DNA from: DASWUD01 sp036401755
GTDB lineage: Bacteria > Pseudomonadota > Gammaproteobacteria > Thiohalomonadales > Thiohalomonadaceae
Assembly (NCBI GenBank): GCA_036401755.1
Contig: DASWUD010000144.1
Coordinates: forward strand, 1-11,576
Direction: 5' to 3'
Length of the DNA stretch: 11,576 nucleotides
Shown here piece after piece: positions 1-6,599 of the stretch. Under the pieces are notes generated by a model. It was not told the origin of the DNA and did not search any database. It saw only the letters and a program-made list of their open reading frames with translations. Every line of letters begins with the position of its first letter. Position 1 is the first letter of the stretch. The position numbers and the translations under genes were made by a program.

Positions 1-1578
1 GGCATCGAGGAAGGCAGCGACACCGAAACGTTTGCCGACATAGTGGTCATACTCGACGCTGCCCACCAGCAGATGCTTACCGCCCACCACCTTGCCATTC
101 GCATCGGTCGGGCCGAGGGAGTTGTAGGCGTAACCGCGCACGCTGAAATCGCCACCGGCGAAGAAGCGCTGCGACACCGGCAGCTCCTGGAACTGGGCCA
201 CCTTGCTGGCGCCGAGATCGGCGCGGGTGATGAAGCGCCCGCCGCCCAGTGGCAGGATCAGCTTGCCGCGCAGGTCGGCCTGCAGAAAGCTGATATCGGA
301 GACCACTGCCTCGGTCGCCCCCTTCACCCCCAGCGCCACGCGCCACCCCTTGTCGGGCGCGATGCGGTTGTCGGCCTGCAGGCGCTGCCAGCGCACGCTG
401 GGGATGAGCAGCCGGGTGTGACCTTGGGTATCGGCGATCTCGAAACGCTCCATCTCATAGGAGAGGCCCAGGGTCTGCTGCCAATAGGCCAGTTGCCGCG
501 ATTGGGCGACCCCCGTGCTCGACTTGTTGCTGTAGCTGGTATCGAGCTCCTCCTCCTCCCAGCGACTGGTGATGTCGAAGGAGTCGGTGGCCGGTTTTTC
601 CAGGGGGATGCGGTAGCGCGCCGTCAGGGTGTTACGCACCGGCGACACGGTCAGGTCGGCGCTGAACCGGTGGCCCTCGGTGTTGACGTAGCGCCGCTCC
701 ATACCCAGGGTGGCGCGCGGACCAGTGTCGGTGGCGTAGCCGGCGCCGAGGCTGTAGCGGGTGCGCTTGCGCATCTCCAGTCTGATGTCGATGGGCACCG
801 TGCCATCACTCGCCTCCTCGATGACGGGGACCACATCGGCGCGCTGGAAATAGTCGCTGTTGGCCAGATGGCGCTGCATCTCCAGCAGACGGTCCGCATC
901 GTAGTAATCGCCGCTGTGAATAATCACATAACGCTGCACGAGCTCGTCATCGAGCAGCGTGGGGGTGGTGCGCACCGCCCCATAGCGGTAGCGGGGGCCG
1001 GTATCGAACACCATCTCCACCACGGCACTGCGCTGGCCCACATCGACACGGATCTCATGGCGCACCAGCGTGCCATTCAGATAGCCCTTGTCGCGGGCGA
1101 TGCGCGACAGGTCGCGTTTCGCCTCTTCATAGACTTGGTGATTGAGCACCGCACCGACCAGCAGGGGGTAGTGGGTGCGCCACTGCTCGAAGTAGGGCTC
1201 CTGCGCCCCGGCGCCGACGACACTCACCTCGACGCGGCTGATCTGCACCGGCTCGCCCGGGTCGATCACATAACGCGCCAGCCACTGCCCCTCTCCCGTT
1301 TGGGTGAGCGAGGCCTCAATCTTTGGTGCATAGAAGCCGAACGGCTGCAGCGCCTCGCGGATCTCCTCCGGGGCCAGGCCATGGAGACGCTGGATGCGGT
1401 AGTCGTCGAGCAACGGGTGGTCATGTTCGCGCTCGATCGCCAGCTGCGCGCGCACGTTCTCCGCCAGCGCCTCCGGCACCCCCTCGATTTCGACGGTGAC
1501 CCGCGGCGCCTGCGCCATCGCCACAGCGCTGGCGAGCAGCAGCCACAGGGCAAGGAGCGGGAGGCGCGAAATAGGCAT
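1..1578 (-). CDS. tamA: TamA-type Omp85 outer-membrane assembly factor (3' end outside window)
   Basis: Outer-membrane member of the Omp85/BamA superfamily. With the inner-membrane protein TamB, TamA helps insert certain beta-barrel proteins and supports outer-membrane homeostasis. The minus-strand frame is open from the ATG at 1578 to the left edge, giving 526 residues; the E. coli protein has 577, so roughly 50 C-terminal residues (the last barrel strands) are missing. Residues 1-24 form a signal peptide with hydrophobic core LLALWLLLASA and a cleavage region around AMAQA. About residues 25-260 look like three POTRA repeats, followed by barrel-type sequence. The Omp85 hallmark VRGY lies at residues 480-483 (bases 130-141) after FFAGGDFS. 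No other in-frame ATG or GTG lies just upstream, which fixes the start, although I see no good Shine-Dalgarno sequence. tamB would be expected to the left, outside the window. BamA is less likely because of the overall length and apparent POTRA number. Confidence 0.88.
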   Translation of the reverse strand, partial: MPISRLPLLALWLLLASAVAMAQAPRVTVEIEGVPEALAENVRAQLAIEREHDHPLLDDYRIQRLHGLAPEEIREALQPFGFYAPKIEASLTQTGEGQWLARYVIDPGEPVQISRVEVSVVGAGAQEPYFEQWRTHYPLLVGAVLNHQVYEEAKRDLSRIARDKGYLNGTLVRHEIRVDVGQRSAVVEMVFDTGPRYRYGAVRTTPTLLDDELVQRYVIIHSGDYYDADRLLEMQRHLANSDYFQRADVVPVIEEASDGTVPIDIRLEMRKRTRYSLGAGYATDTGPRATLGMERRYVNTEGHRFSADLTVSPVRNTLTARYRIPLEKPATDSFDITSRWEEEELDTSYSNKSSTGVAQSRQLAYWQQTLGLSYEMERFEIADTQGHTRLLIPSVRWQRLQADNRIAPDKGWRVALGVKGATEAVVSDISFLQADLRGKLILPLGGGRFITRADLGASKVAQFQELPVSQRFFAGGDFSVRGYAYNSLGPTDANGKVVGGKHLLVGSVEYDHYVGKRFGVAAFLDA

Positions 1579-1625
1579 GGGAGGTTTTTGGCTGGCGTGG
1601 TCGGTGCGGGCACAGGTTTGTGAAG

Positions 1626-1631
1626 AGTATA
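1626..1631 (-). promoter_or_regulatory. Candidate -10 box of tamA
   Basis: On the minus strand TATACT matches five of six positions of the sigma70 -10 consensus. It sits in the most AT-rich part of the divergent intergenic region and would give a leader of about 40 bases before the tamA ATG. I find no convincing -35 box at 15-19 bases upstream, so this is a tentative call. Confidence 0.35.
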
Positions 1632-1661
1632 AACAGTTCCACCGCACAAACCGCCAACTCC

Positions 1662-1690
1662 TTGACCGCGCGCCGCCCGCCCCGTAGAGT
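1662..1690 (+). promoter_or_regulatory. Sigma70-like promoter of the B12 operon
   Basis: TTGACC (1662-1667, five of six to the -35 consensus) and TAGAGT (1685-1690, four of six to the -10 consensus) are separated by exactly 17 bases. Transcription would start near 1697, a few bases before the first riboswitch helix at 1701, which is where a riboswitch promoter should lie. It is back to back with the tamA -10 box. Confidence 0.6.
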
Positions 1691-1699
1691 GGCCGCCAC

Positions 1700-1932
1700 G
1701 TTTCAGGTGCTCCACGCGGCAGCCGCCGCAGGAGTGAAACGGGAAGCCGGTGCGCGACTACTCGCAACTCCGGCGCTGCCCCCGCAACGGTAGGCGGTCA
1801 CAAGCAGATCATCCAGCCACTGCGCCTTGGCGCGGGAAGGCGATCTGCCTCGGGAGAGATCCCGGACCGCGAGCCCGGAGACCGGCCTGAGACCTGGCAC
1901 CAGTGTTGCGGAGGGCGGCACGGCGGGCAGGT
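1700..1932 (+). promoter_or_regulatory. Cobalamin riboswitch (aptamer about 1700-1893 plus kissing-loop arm)
   Basis: An RNA element that binds adenosylcobalamin or a related cobalamin and reduces expression of the downstream genes. Conserved blocks are present in order: AAACGGGAA (1737-1745), CTGCCCCCGCAACGGTA (about 1776-1792), CCACTG and GGGAAGG (1817-1840), and the B12 box GCCCGGAGACCGGCCTG (1873-1889). Helices seen by eye: closing stem TTTCAGG/CCTGAGA (1701-1707 with 1886-1892), GCGGC/GCCGC (1716-1720 with 1725-1729), GCCGG/CCGGC (1746-1750 with 1770-1774), GCGGTC/GACCGC (1794-1799 with 1865-1870) and GCAGATC/GATCTGC (1804-1810 with 1842-1848). After the B12 box, ACCTG/CAGGT (1892-1896 with 1928-1932) can close an arm exposing GTTGCGG (1905-1911), the exact complement of CCGCAAC (1782-1788); this is the expected L5-L13 kissing pair. 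It precedes btuB and probably controls the whole seven-gene operon. Confidence 0.95.
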
Positions 1933-1947
1933 TTCACACACGTACCC

Positions 1948-2009
1948 GTCCTCTCTCCCACACACTGGCCCTTCCATGTGAATTCGCGCGCGGGTGTGCG
2001 CGAGAGGAC
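1948..2009 (+). promoter_or_regulatory. Predicted riboswitch expression platform sequestering the btuB ribosome binding site
   Basis: The btuB Shine-Dalgarno sequence AGAGGA (2003-2008) lies 10 bases before the ATG at 2019. GTCCTCTC (1948-1955) is a perfect 8-base complement of GAGAGGAC (2002-2009), covering the whole Shine-Dalgarno sequence. Inside this pairing CACAC (1959-1963) can pair with GTGTG (1994-1998). A competing local hairpin TCGCGC/GCGCGA (1984-1989 with 1998-2003) touches only the edge of the Shine-Dalgarno sequence. No run of U follows any of these stems, so control of translation initiation is more likely than intrinsic termination. The pairings are read directly from the sequence; which state binds ligand is inferred. 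Confidence 0.55.
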
Positions 2010-2018
2010 CTGATAACA

Positions 2019-3830
2019 ATGAAGAACCGTTTCCCCCTCTTCCTGGCCATGCTGCCGCTGCTGGCGGCTGCTCCCTTGACCCACGCCGCAGAGCCGCTCG
2101 CCCCGGTGGTGGTGAGTGCCACACGTACCGCGCAGAGCGCCGATGAGGCGCTGGCCGCGGTAACGGTGATCAGCCGCGACGACATCGAACGCAGCCAGGC
2201 CCAGAGCCTGCCCGATCTGCTCAGCGGCCTGGCCGGCATCGACATCACCAGCAATGGCGGCTATGGCAAGACCACCTCGCTCTACCTGCGTGGCACCAAT
2301 CCCGGCCATACCCTGCTGCTCATCGATGGGGTGCCGATCGGCTCGGCCACCCTCAGCACCGGCGCCTCCTTCCAATATCTGCCGCTCGCCGAGATCGACC
2401 ACATCGAGATCGTGCGCGGTCCGCAGTCGGCCCTCTACGGCTCCGACGCCATCGGCGGCATCATTCAGGTATTCACCCGGCAGGGGGGAGAGAAGACGCG
2501 CTTCAATGCCAGCGCCGGGGCCGGTCAGATGAAGAGTCGCGCAATTGACGCCGGCGTCTCGTCAAACCTCGGCAAGCTCAGCTACCACGTGCAGGCGAGC
2601 CGTTTCAGCAGCGATTACATCGATGTGCTTGGCTCTCCCGCCGACCTCGACGGCTACAACAACAACGCCGCCTCCTTCAACGCCAAGTACCGGGTGAGCA
2701 ACACGGCGGGGGTCGAGGCCAACGTGCTGCGCGCCGGCGGTGTCAACGAATACGACAACAGCTATGACCCCGCCGCCTACGAGAGCCATTTCCTGCAGCA
2801 GGTCGCCGGTGCCCGGGTCTACCTGGCCCCCGCCAGTTGGTGGCAGCTGTCGCTGCGCGGTGGCGAGAGCCGCGACTTCAGCACCGAGTACCGCAACGGC
2901 ACCGAAGGGAACCATTTCAACACCCGCCGCCTCAGTCAGTCGCTGCAGAACGACATCACCCTTTCCGGCAGCGACCTGCTTACCGTGGGGCTCGATCACC
3001 AGACCGATTTCGTGGCCAGCAGCGTCGACTACAGCGAGAACTCGCGCGCCAACCACGGCCTGTTCATCCAGAACCAGTGGCAGGGGGGCGGCCACAGCCT
3101 CACCCTCGGTGCCCGCCGCGAGAACAACCAGGCGTTCGGCCTCCACTCCACCGGGCGCATCGCCTGGGGCTACCGCTTCGCAGACAACCTGCGCCTGATG
3201 GCCAGCTACGGCACCGGCTTCAAGGCCCCCTCCTTTAACGAGCTCTACTGGCCCGCCAGCCCCTACTACTCCGGCAACCCCAATCTCAAACCGGAGGAGT
3301 CGCAGGGGGGCGAGCTCGGTATCGGCCAGAGCGAGGGCGGCAGTCACTGGAGCGTCCACTACTTCAACAACCTGATCACCAACATGATCGTTTACGACGC
3401 GGCCCTAGCGGCCTCCAACAACATCGCCAGCGCCCGCATCCACGGCTTCGAACTCGAAGGCGGCATGCAGAGCCAGGAGTGGCGCCTCAACGCTGCCGCC
3501 ACCCTGGAAGACCCGCGCGATGCCGACAGCGGCAACGACCTGCCGCGGCGTGCCCGTCAGACGGTGCGGTTCGATCTCGATCGCCTTGGCGGCCGCTTCA
3601 CCTGGGGGCCGAGCCTGATGCTGGTCGGGGCTCGCTACGATGACAAGAACAACACCACCCTGTTGCGCGACTACACCCTCGTCAACCTGCACGCGGCCTA
3701 TCAATTGATGCCCGATTTTTCTCTGCAGGCCAAGGTGGATAACCTGTTCGACGAGAGCTACACCAGTGTGGCCGGCTACAATATGCCGGGGCGCGCTGGA
3801 TTCGTCTCTCTCCACTATCTGACCCACTAG
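2019..3830 (+). CDS. btuB: BtuB, TonB-dependent outer-membrane cobalamin receptor
   Basis: Imports cobalamin and other corrinoids across the outer membrane using energy from TonB. 603 residues, against 614 in E. coli BtuB. Residues 1-23 are a signal peptide ending THA. A TonB-box-like segment APVVVSATR follows at about 28-36. The plug domain spans about 40-155 and contains LYLRGTNPGHTLLLIDGVP and VRGPQSALYGSDAIGGIIQ. The rest is a 22-strand-type barrel with KAPSFNELYWP and the C-terminal NLFDESY and GRAGF motifs. The frame stays open upstream to 1827, but that part is riboswitch; the ATG at 2019 has a Shine-Dalgarno sequence and is followed directly by the signal peptide. First gene of the operon, directly under the cobalamin riboswitch, which strongly supports corrinoid as the substrate. 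Oddity: the chain ends in YLTH rather than the usual terminal aromatic residue of barrel proteins. Confidence 0.95.
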   Translation: MKNRFPLFLAMLPLLAAAPLTHAAEPLAPVVVSATRTAQSADEALAAVTVISRDDIERSQAQSLPDLLSGLAGIDITSNGGYGKTTSLYLRGTNPGHTLLLIDGVPIGSATLSTGASFQYLPLAEIDHIEIVRGPQSALYGSDAIGGIIQVFTRQGGEKTRFNASAGAGQMKSRAIDAGVSSNLGKLSYHVQASRFSSDYIDVLGSPADLDGYNNNAASFNAKYRVSNTAGVEANVLRAGGVNEYDNSYDPAAYESHFLQQVAGARVYLAPASWWQLSLRGGESRDFSTEYRNGTEGNHFNTRRLSQSLQNDITLSGSDLLTVGLDHQTDFVASSVDYSENSRANHGLFIQNQWQGGGHSLTLGARRENNQAFGLHSTGRIAWGYRFADNLRLMASYGTGFKAPSFNELYWPASPYYSGNPNLKPEESQGGELGIGQSEGGSHWSVHYFNNLITNMIVYDAALAASNNIASARIHGFELEGGMQSQEWRLNAAATLEDPRDADSGNDLPRRARQTVRFDLDRLGGRFTWGPSLMLVGARYDDKNNTTLLRDYTLVNLHAAYQLMPDFSLQAKVDNLFDESYTSVAGYNMPGRAGFVSLHYLTH

Positions 3831-3856
3831 GCGCGCTCCCGGCGACCGAAGGCAGC

Positions 3857-4621
3857 ATGATGATGATCACAACGGCCACACCTCGCACTGCAGTACGCAC
3901 CCTGCGCGGCTGGCCGCTGTTTATCGTCCTCTCCCTGCTGTTCCATCTGCTGCTGTTTCTGCTGCTTACCCGCCTCACTCCCGCACCCTCCGTGGCGAAC
4001 CACACCATCACCCCGTTCGCCGTGCAGATCGAAACCGCGCCGGCCACGCAGGTCGAACCGGCACCGACACCGACACCGGCGCCGGCTGCCGTGGTCAAAC
4101 CGGTGGCCGCGCCACCCGCCCGCACGGCGACGCCCGCACCAAGCGCGGCAAAACCGGCGCTCACCGCACCGCCCCCCGCCGCTGCGCGAACCCCGCGCGT
4201 GAGGCCCGAGGAGTTCGACGAGTTCGACGGTGGCACCGGCCAGCGGGTGCTCGATGTCTTTCCCGATGCAGGTGGCCCAATAAACAAACCGAGCGAGGAA
4301 AGCGACCAGCCGGAACTCGATGAGGAGTCGCGCCTGCAGATCGAATCCCTCATCCGTACCCGCTTCGCCGACCACTTCCACTATCCGGCGCTGGCGCAGC
4401 ACCATGGTTGGCAGGGCGAGGTGCTGCTGGCCTTTCGCGTGGAACCAGACGGCACCATCGGCGCCATCGAGGTGGTACGCAGTTCCGGCTACGCCATCCT
4501 CGACCAGGCCGCCATCGAATCGATGCGCGCCATTGAACAGCTCGAATTTGCCCCGGGTCTGCGGTTGCAGCGGATGCTCGAACTGAGCATGCCGGTCATC
4601 TATCACCTGGCACAGAGCTGA
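3857..4621 (+). CDS. tonB: TonB-family energy transducer in the B12 operon
   Basis: Spans the periplasm and passes proton-motive energy from ExbBD in the inner membrane to TonB-dependent receptors, here most likely BtuB. 254 residues. One N-terminal membrane anchor lies at about residues 19-39 and carries S26 and H30, the SxxxH pattern known in TonB anchors for coupling to ExbB/ExbD. Residues about 60-113 are rich in Pro and Ala with Thr-Pro and Ala-Pro steps, the expected extended spacer. An acidic stretch follows (EEFDEFDGG). The C-terminal TonB domain begins near YPALAQHHGWQGEV and includes VEPDGTIGAIEVVRSSGY and LDQAAIESM. The gene starts with three ATG codons in a row (3857, 3860, 3863); the GAAGG at 3848-3852 is best spaced for the second. 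It begins 26 bases after btuB and ends three bases before the next gene. exbB and exbD are not in the window. Confidence 0.9.
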   Translation: MMMITTATPRTAVRTLRGWPLFIVLSLLFHLLLFLLLTRLTPAPSVANHTITPFAVQIETAPATQVEPAPTPTPAPAAVVKPVAAPPARTATPAPSAAKPALTAPPPAAARTPRVRPEEFDEFDGGTGQRVLDVFPDAGGPINKPSEESDQPELDEESRLQIESLIRTRFADHFHYPALAQHHGWQGEVLLAFRVEPDGTIGAIEVVRSSGYAILDQAAIESMRAIEQLEFAPGLRLQRMLELSMPVIYHLAQS

Positions 4622-4624
4622 ACC

Positions 4625-5179
4625 ATGGGTCATCGCCTCTCGAAGATCTACACCCGCACCGGTGACGACGGCACCACCGGCCTTGGCGACGGCAGTCGCG
4701 TCGCCAAGGACCATCCGCGCGTCGAGGCCATCGGCTGCGTCGATGAGTTGAACAGCGCCCTCGGGCTGATTCGCGCCGAAGCACTCCCCGCGGGAATGGA
4801 CGCGCTGTTCGGCGAGATCCAGCAGCGCCTCTTCGATCTCGGCGGCGAGCTCTCGGTGCCGGGGCTTCGCATCATCGCGGTCGAGGATGTCAGCGCCCTG
4901 GAGCAGCCGCTCGACCGCTACAACGAGGCGCTGCCGATGCTCAAGGAGTTCATCCTGCCCGCCGGCGGACGCGCCACCGCCCACTGCCACCTGGCGCGCA
5001 CCATCTGTCGTCGCGCCGAGCGGCGCGTCTACACCCTGTCAAAGAGCGAGGCGGTGAACAACACCAGCCTCGCCTATCTCAACCGCCTCTCCGATCTGCT
5101 GTTCGTCACCGCCCGCGTGCTGGCCCGCCACGAGCACGGCGCCGAGGTGTTGTGGCAACCCAAACCGAAAACCGAGTAG
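4625..5179 (+). CDS. PduO-type ATP:cob(I)alamin adenosyltransferase
   Basis: Cytoplasmic enzyme that transfers the 5'-deoxyadenosyl group of ATP to a Co(I) corrinoid. 184 residues, typical for the PduO/MMAB family, which folds as a trimeric helical bundle. Family signatures are the N-terminal ATP-binding loop YTRTGDDGTTGL (residues 9-20), VEAIGCVDELNS (33-44), RRAERR (129-134) with the conserved arginines, and YLNRLSDLLF (151-160), the segment that shapes the corrinoid site. The ATG at 4625 comes three bases after the tonB stop; no strong Shine-Dalgarno sequence is visible, so translation may be coupled to tonB. It lies in the import half of the operon, between tonB and btuF, so salvage of imported corrinoid is a likely job (inference). 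It is unrelated in sequence to the second adenosyltransferase of the same operon. It is sometimes named cobO or pduO in databases; I leave the symbol blank to avoid confusion. Confidence 0.92.
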   Translation: MGHRLSKIYTRTGDDGTTGLGDGSRVAKDHPRVEAIGCVDELNSALGLIRAEALPAGMDALFGEIQQRLFDLGGELSVPGLRIIAVEDVSALEQPLDRYNEALPMLKEFILPAGGRATAHCHLARTICRRAERRVYTLSKSEAVNNTSLAYLNRLSDLLFVTARVLARHEHGAEVLWQPKPKTE

Positions 5180-5181
5180 CC

Positions 5182-6003
5182 ATGCGCCCCACCACCCTCG
5201 CAACGCTCCTCGCGCTGCTCTTTACACTCTTTGCCTCCGCCGCCCAGGCCGATGCGATCACCTGCCCGCGCATCGTCAGCCAGTCGCCCTATATCACCAA
5301 GTCGCTGCAGTGGCTCGGGCTGGAGGCGTGCATCGTCGGGGTAAGCCGCTACGACACGCTGGAGCGGCCGCGCACCGGCGGGGTGCTCGACCCGGACGCG
5401 GGCATCATCGCCGTGCTGGAGCCGCAGCTGCTGTTCACCTCCGACTGGACCCCGGCCGCGACCCTGGCCGAAGTGACGCCGGCACAGACGCGCAGCTATC
5501 GCCTCGATGGCTTTGGCAGCATGGCGCAGGTCGAGGATAACCTGCGCCTCATCGGCCACGCGGCGCAGCTCGCCGATACCGAGACGCGGGTCGCCCAGTT
5601 TCACCAGCAGTGGCGCGCGGCGGCCCACGCTGTTCATGGCGACGGCCAGCGCGTGCTGCTGCTCTCCTCCTGCAGCGGCACCCCCTACTCGTTCGGCAGG
5701 GAGCGCTGGCTCTCCGACCTCTTCACTGAGGCGGGCTTCATCAATGTCGAGAGCGAAGCGAAGATCCGCCACCTCCGCCCCGGCGAAGAGGTGGCGACCA
5801 TCAATGCACTGATCGAGCAGCTGCAGCCGCAACTGCTTTTCATCTTCGAGCGTACGCTCCACTCGCAGTGCGCCTTCATCAAACCGAAGACACCGCTGCG
5901 CATCATCAGCCTCGACGGCGAAAAATTTCTCCATCCCGCGCCGGTGGTATTGGAGGGACTCGCGGAACTGGCGAGCAAGCGCAATGAGTGGAGCCGTCAA
6001 TGA
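5182..6003 (+). CDS. btuF: BtuF-like periplasmic corrinoid-binding protein
   Basis: Substrate-binding protein of a class III ABC importer, expected to capture cobalamin in the periplasm and deliver it to a BtuCD permease. 273 residues. Residues 1-23 are a signal peptide (LATLLALLFTLFASAAQA) without a lipobox, so the mature protein should be soluble. The mature part starts with CPRIVSQSPYITKSLQWLGL and continues with VGVSRYDTLERP, the usual opening of BtuF-like domains. EPQLLFTSDW (Trp89), DNLRLIGHAAQL and GEEVATINALIEQLQPQLLFI also fit the two-lobed fold joined by a long helix. The frame is open upstream to a GTG at 5152, but this would add a polar stretch ahead of the signal peptide and overlap the previous gene, so I chose ATG 5182, two bases after that gene's stop. 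The stop overlaps the next start. btuC and btuD are absent here. Another metal-chelate ligand is possible, but the operon argues for corrinoid. Confidence 0.8.
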   Translation: MRPTTLATLLALLFTLFASAAQADAITCPRIVSQSPYITKSLQWLGLEACIVGVSRYDTLERPRTGGVLDPDAGIIAVLEPQLLFTSDWTPAATLAEVTPAQTRSYRLDGFGSMAQVEDNLRLIGHAAQLADTETRVAQFHQQWRAAAHAVHGDGQRVLLLSSCSGTPYSFGRERWLSDLFTEAGFINVESEAKIRHLRPGEEVATINALIEQLQPQLLFIFERTLHSQCAFIKPKTPLRIISLDGEKFLHPAPVVLEGLAELASKRNEWSRQ

Positions 6004-6599
6004 GCGAACAGAAGGAGCAGCGCCACACCTCGCGCATGCAGCGCAAAAAGGCGGTAGTGGATGAGGCGATCGCCCGCGCCGAGCAAGACAAGGGTCTGTT
6101 GGTGATCCTTACCGGCAACGGCAAGGGCAAATCGAGCTCCGCCTTCGGCATGGTGGCGCGCGCCCTCGGCCACGGCATGCGGGTGGCGGTGGCGCAATTC
6201 ATCAAGGGACGCGGTGACACCGGCGAGGAAAAGTTCTTTCGCGCACAAGGCGTCACCTGGCACGTGCTCGGTGAAGGTTTCACCTGGGAGACGCAGAATC
6301 TGGCGCGCGATATCGAAACCGCGCAACGCGGCTGGCAGGTGGTGCGCACCCTGCTGCGCGATCCACAGATCGAGCTGATTGTTTTGGACGAGCTCACTTA
6401 TCCGCTCAAGTACGGCTGGCTCGCGCTCGACACGGTGCTCGCCGATCTCGCCGCCCGTCCGCCGCAACAGCACGTGATCATCACAGGGCGCGGCGCGCCG
6501 CAAGGGTTGTGCGATGCCGCCGACACCGTCACCGAGATGAACGATCTCAAACACGCCTTTCGCGCCGGTATTCGCGCACAAAAAGGGGTCGACCTGTGA
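6000..6599 (+). CDS. btuR: BtuR/CobO-type ATP:corrinoid adenosyltransferase
   Basis: P-loop enzyme that adenosylates Co(I) corrinoids, in de novo synthesis acting on cobyrinic acid a,c-diamide, and also in salvage. 199 residues, normal for the family (equivalent names cobA in Salmonella, cobO in Pseudomonas). The Walker A-like loop GNGKGKSS is at residues 39-46, used in this family with reversed ATP orientation. Other signatures are AQFIKG (65-70), the Walker B-like VLDELTYPLKYGW (128-140), TGRGAP (162-167), the ADTVTEM segment (174-180), and the C-terminal KHAFRAGIRAQKG (184-196). The ATG at 6000 overlaps the btuF stop (ATGA) and has GGAG at 5990-5993 with six bases of spacing; an in-frame GTG at 5988 is less likely. 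The stop overlaps the cbiA start. Its place just before cbiA and cobQ matches the pathway order, since adenosylation falls between their two amidation steps. Confidence 0.94.
   Translation: MSEQKEQRHTSRMQRKKAVVDEAIARAEQDKGLLVILTGNGKGKSSSAFGMVARALGHGMRVAVAQFIKGRGDTGEEKFFRAQGVTWHVLGEGFTWETQNLARDIETAQRGWQVVRTLLRDPQIELIVLDELTYPLKYGWLALDTVLADLAARPPQQHVIITGRGAPQGLCDAADTVTEMNDLKHAFRAGIRAQKGVDL

Noticed and set aside
43..1623. Plus-strand open frame of 526 codons opposite tamA
   Set aside because: The minus strand encodes signal peptide, POTRA-like repeats and VRGY. The plus frame is a mirror of that coding pattern rich in Ala, Gly, His and Arg.
1851..1864. CGGGA-GAGA-TCCCG hairpin as a terminator
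   Set aside because: It is a peripheral stem within the riboswitch aptamer, before the B12 box, and no U-run follows.
1827..2018. N-terminal extension of btuB
   Set aside because: It would translate riboswitch and leader RNA; the ATG at 2019 has a ribosome binding site and begins a signal peptide.
3827..4990. Long minus-strand open frame opposite tonB and the PduO-type gene
   Set aside because: It lies fully antisense to two genes with clear family motifs, and its product is a low-complexity Arg/Gly-rich chain; such frames are common in GC-rich coding DNA.
6474..6484. Palindrome GTGATCATCAC as an operator
   Set aside because: It lies inside the btuR coding sequence, encodes the ordinary VIIT segment, and is a single near-palindrome with no partner site.
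6509..6595. N-terminal extension of cbiA into btuR
   Set aside because: It yields Arg-rich shadow sequence; the GTG at 6596 has a well-spaced AGGGG and a coupled overlap.
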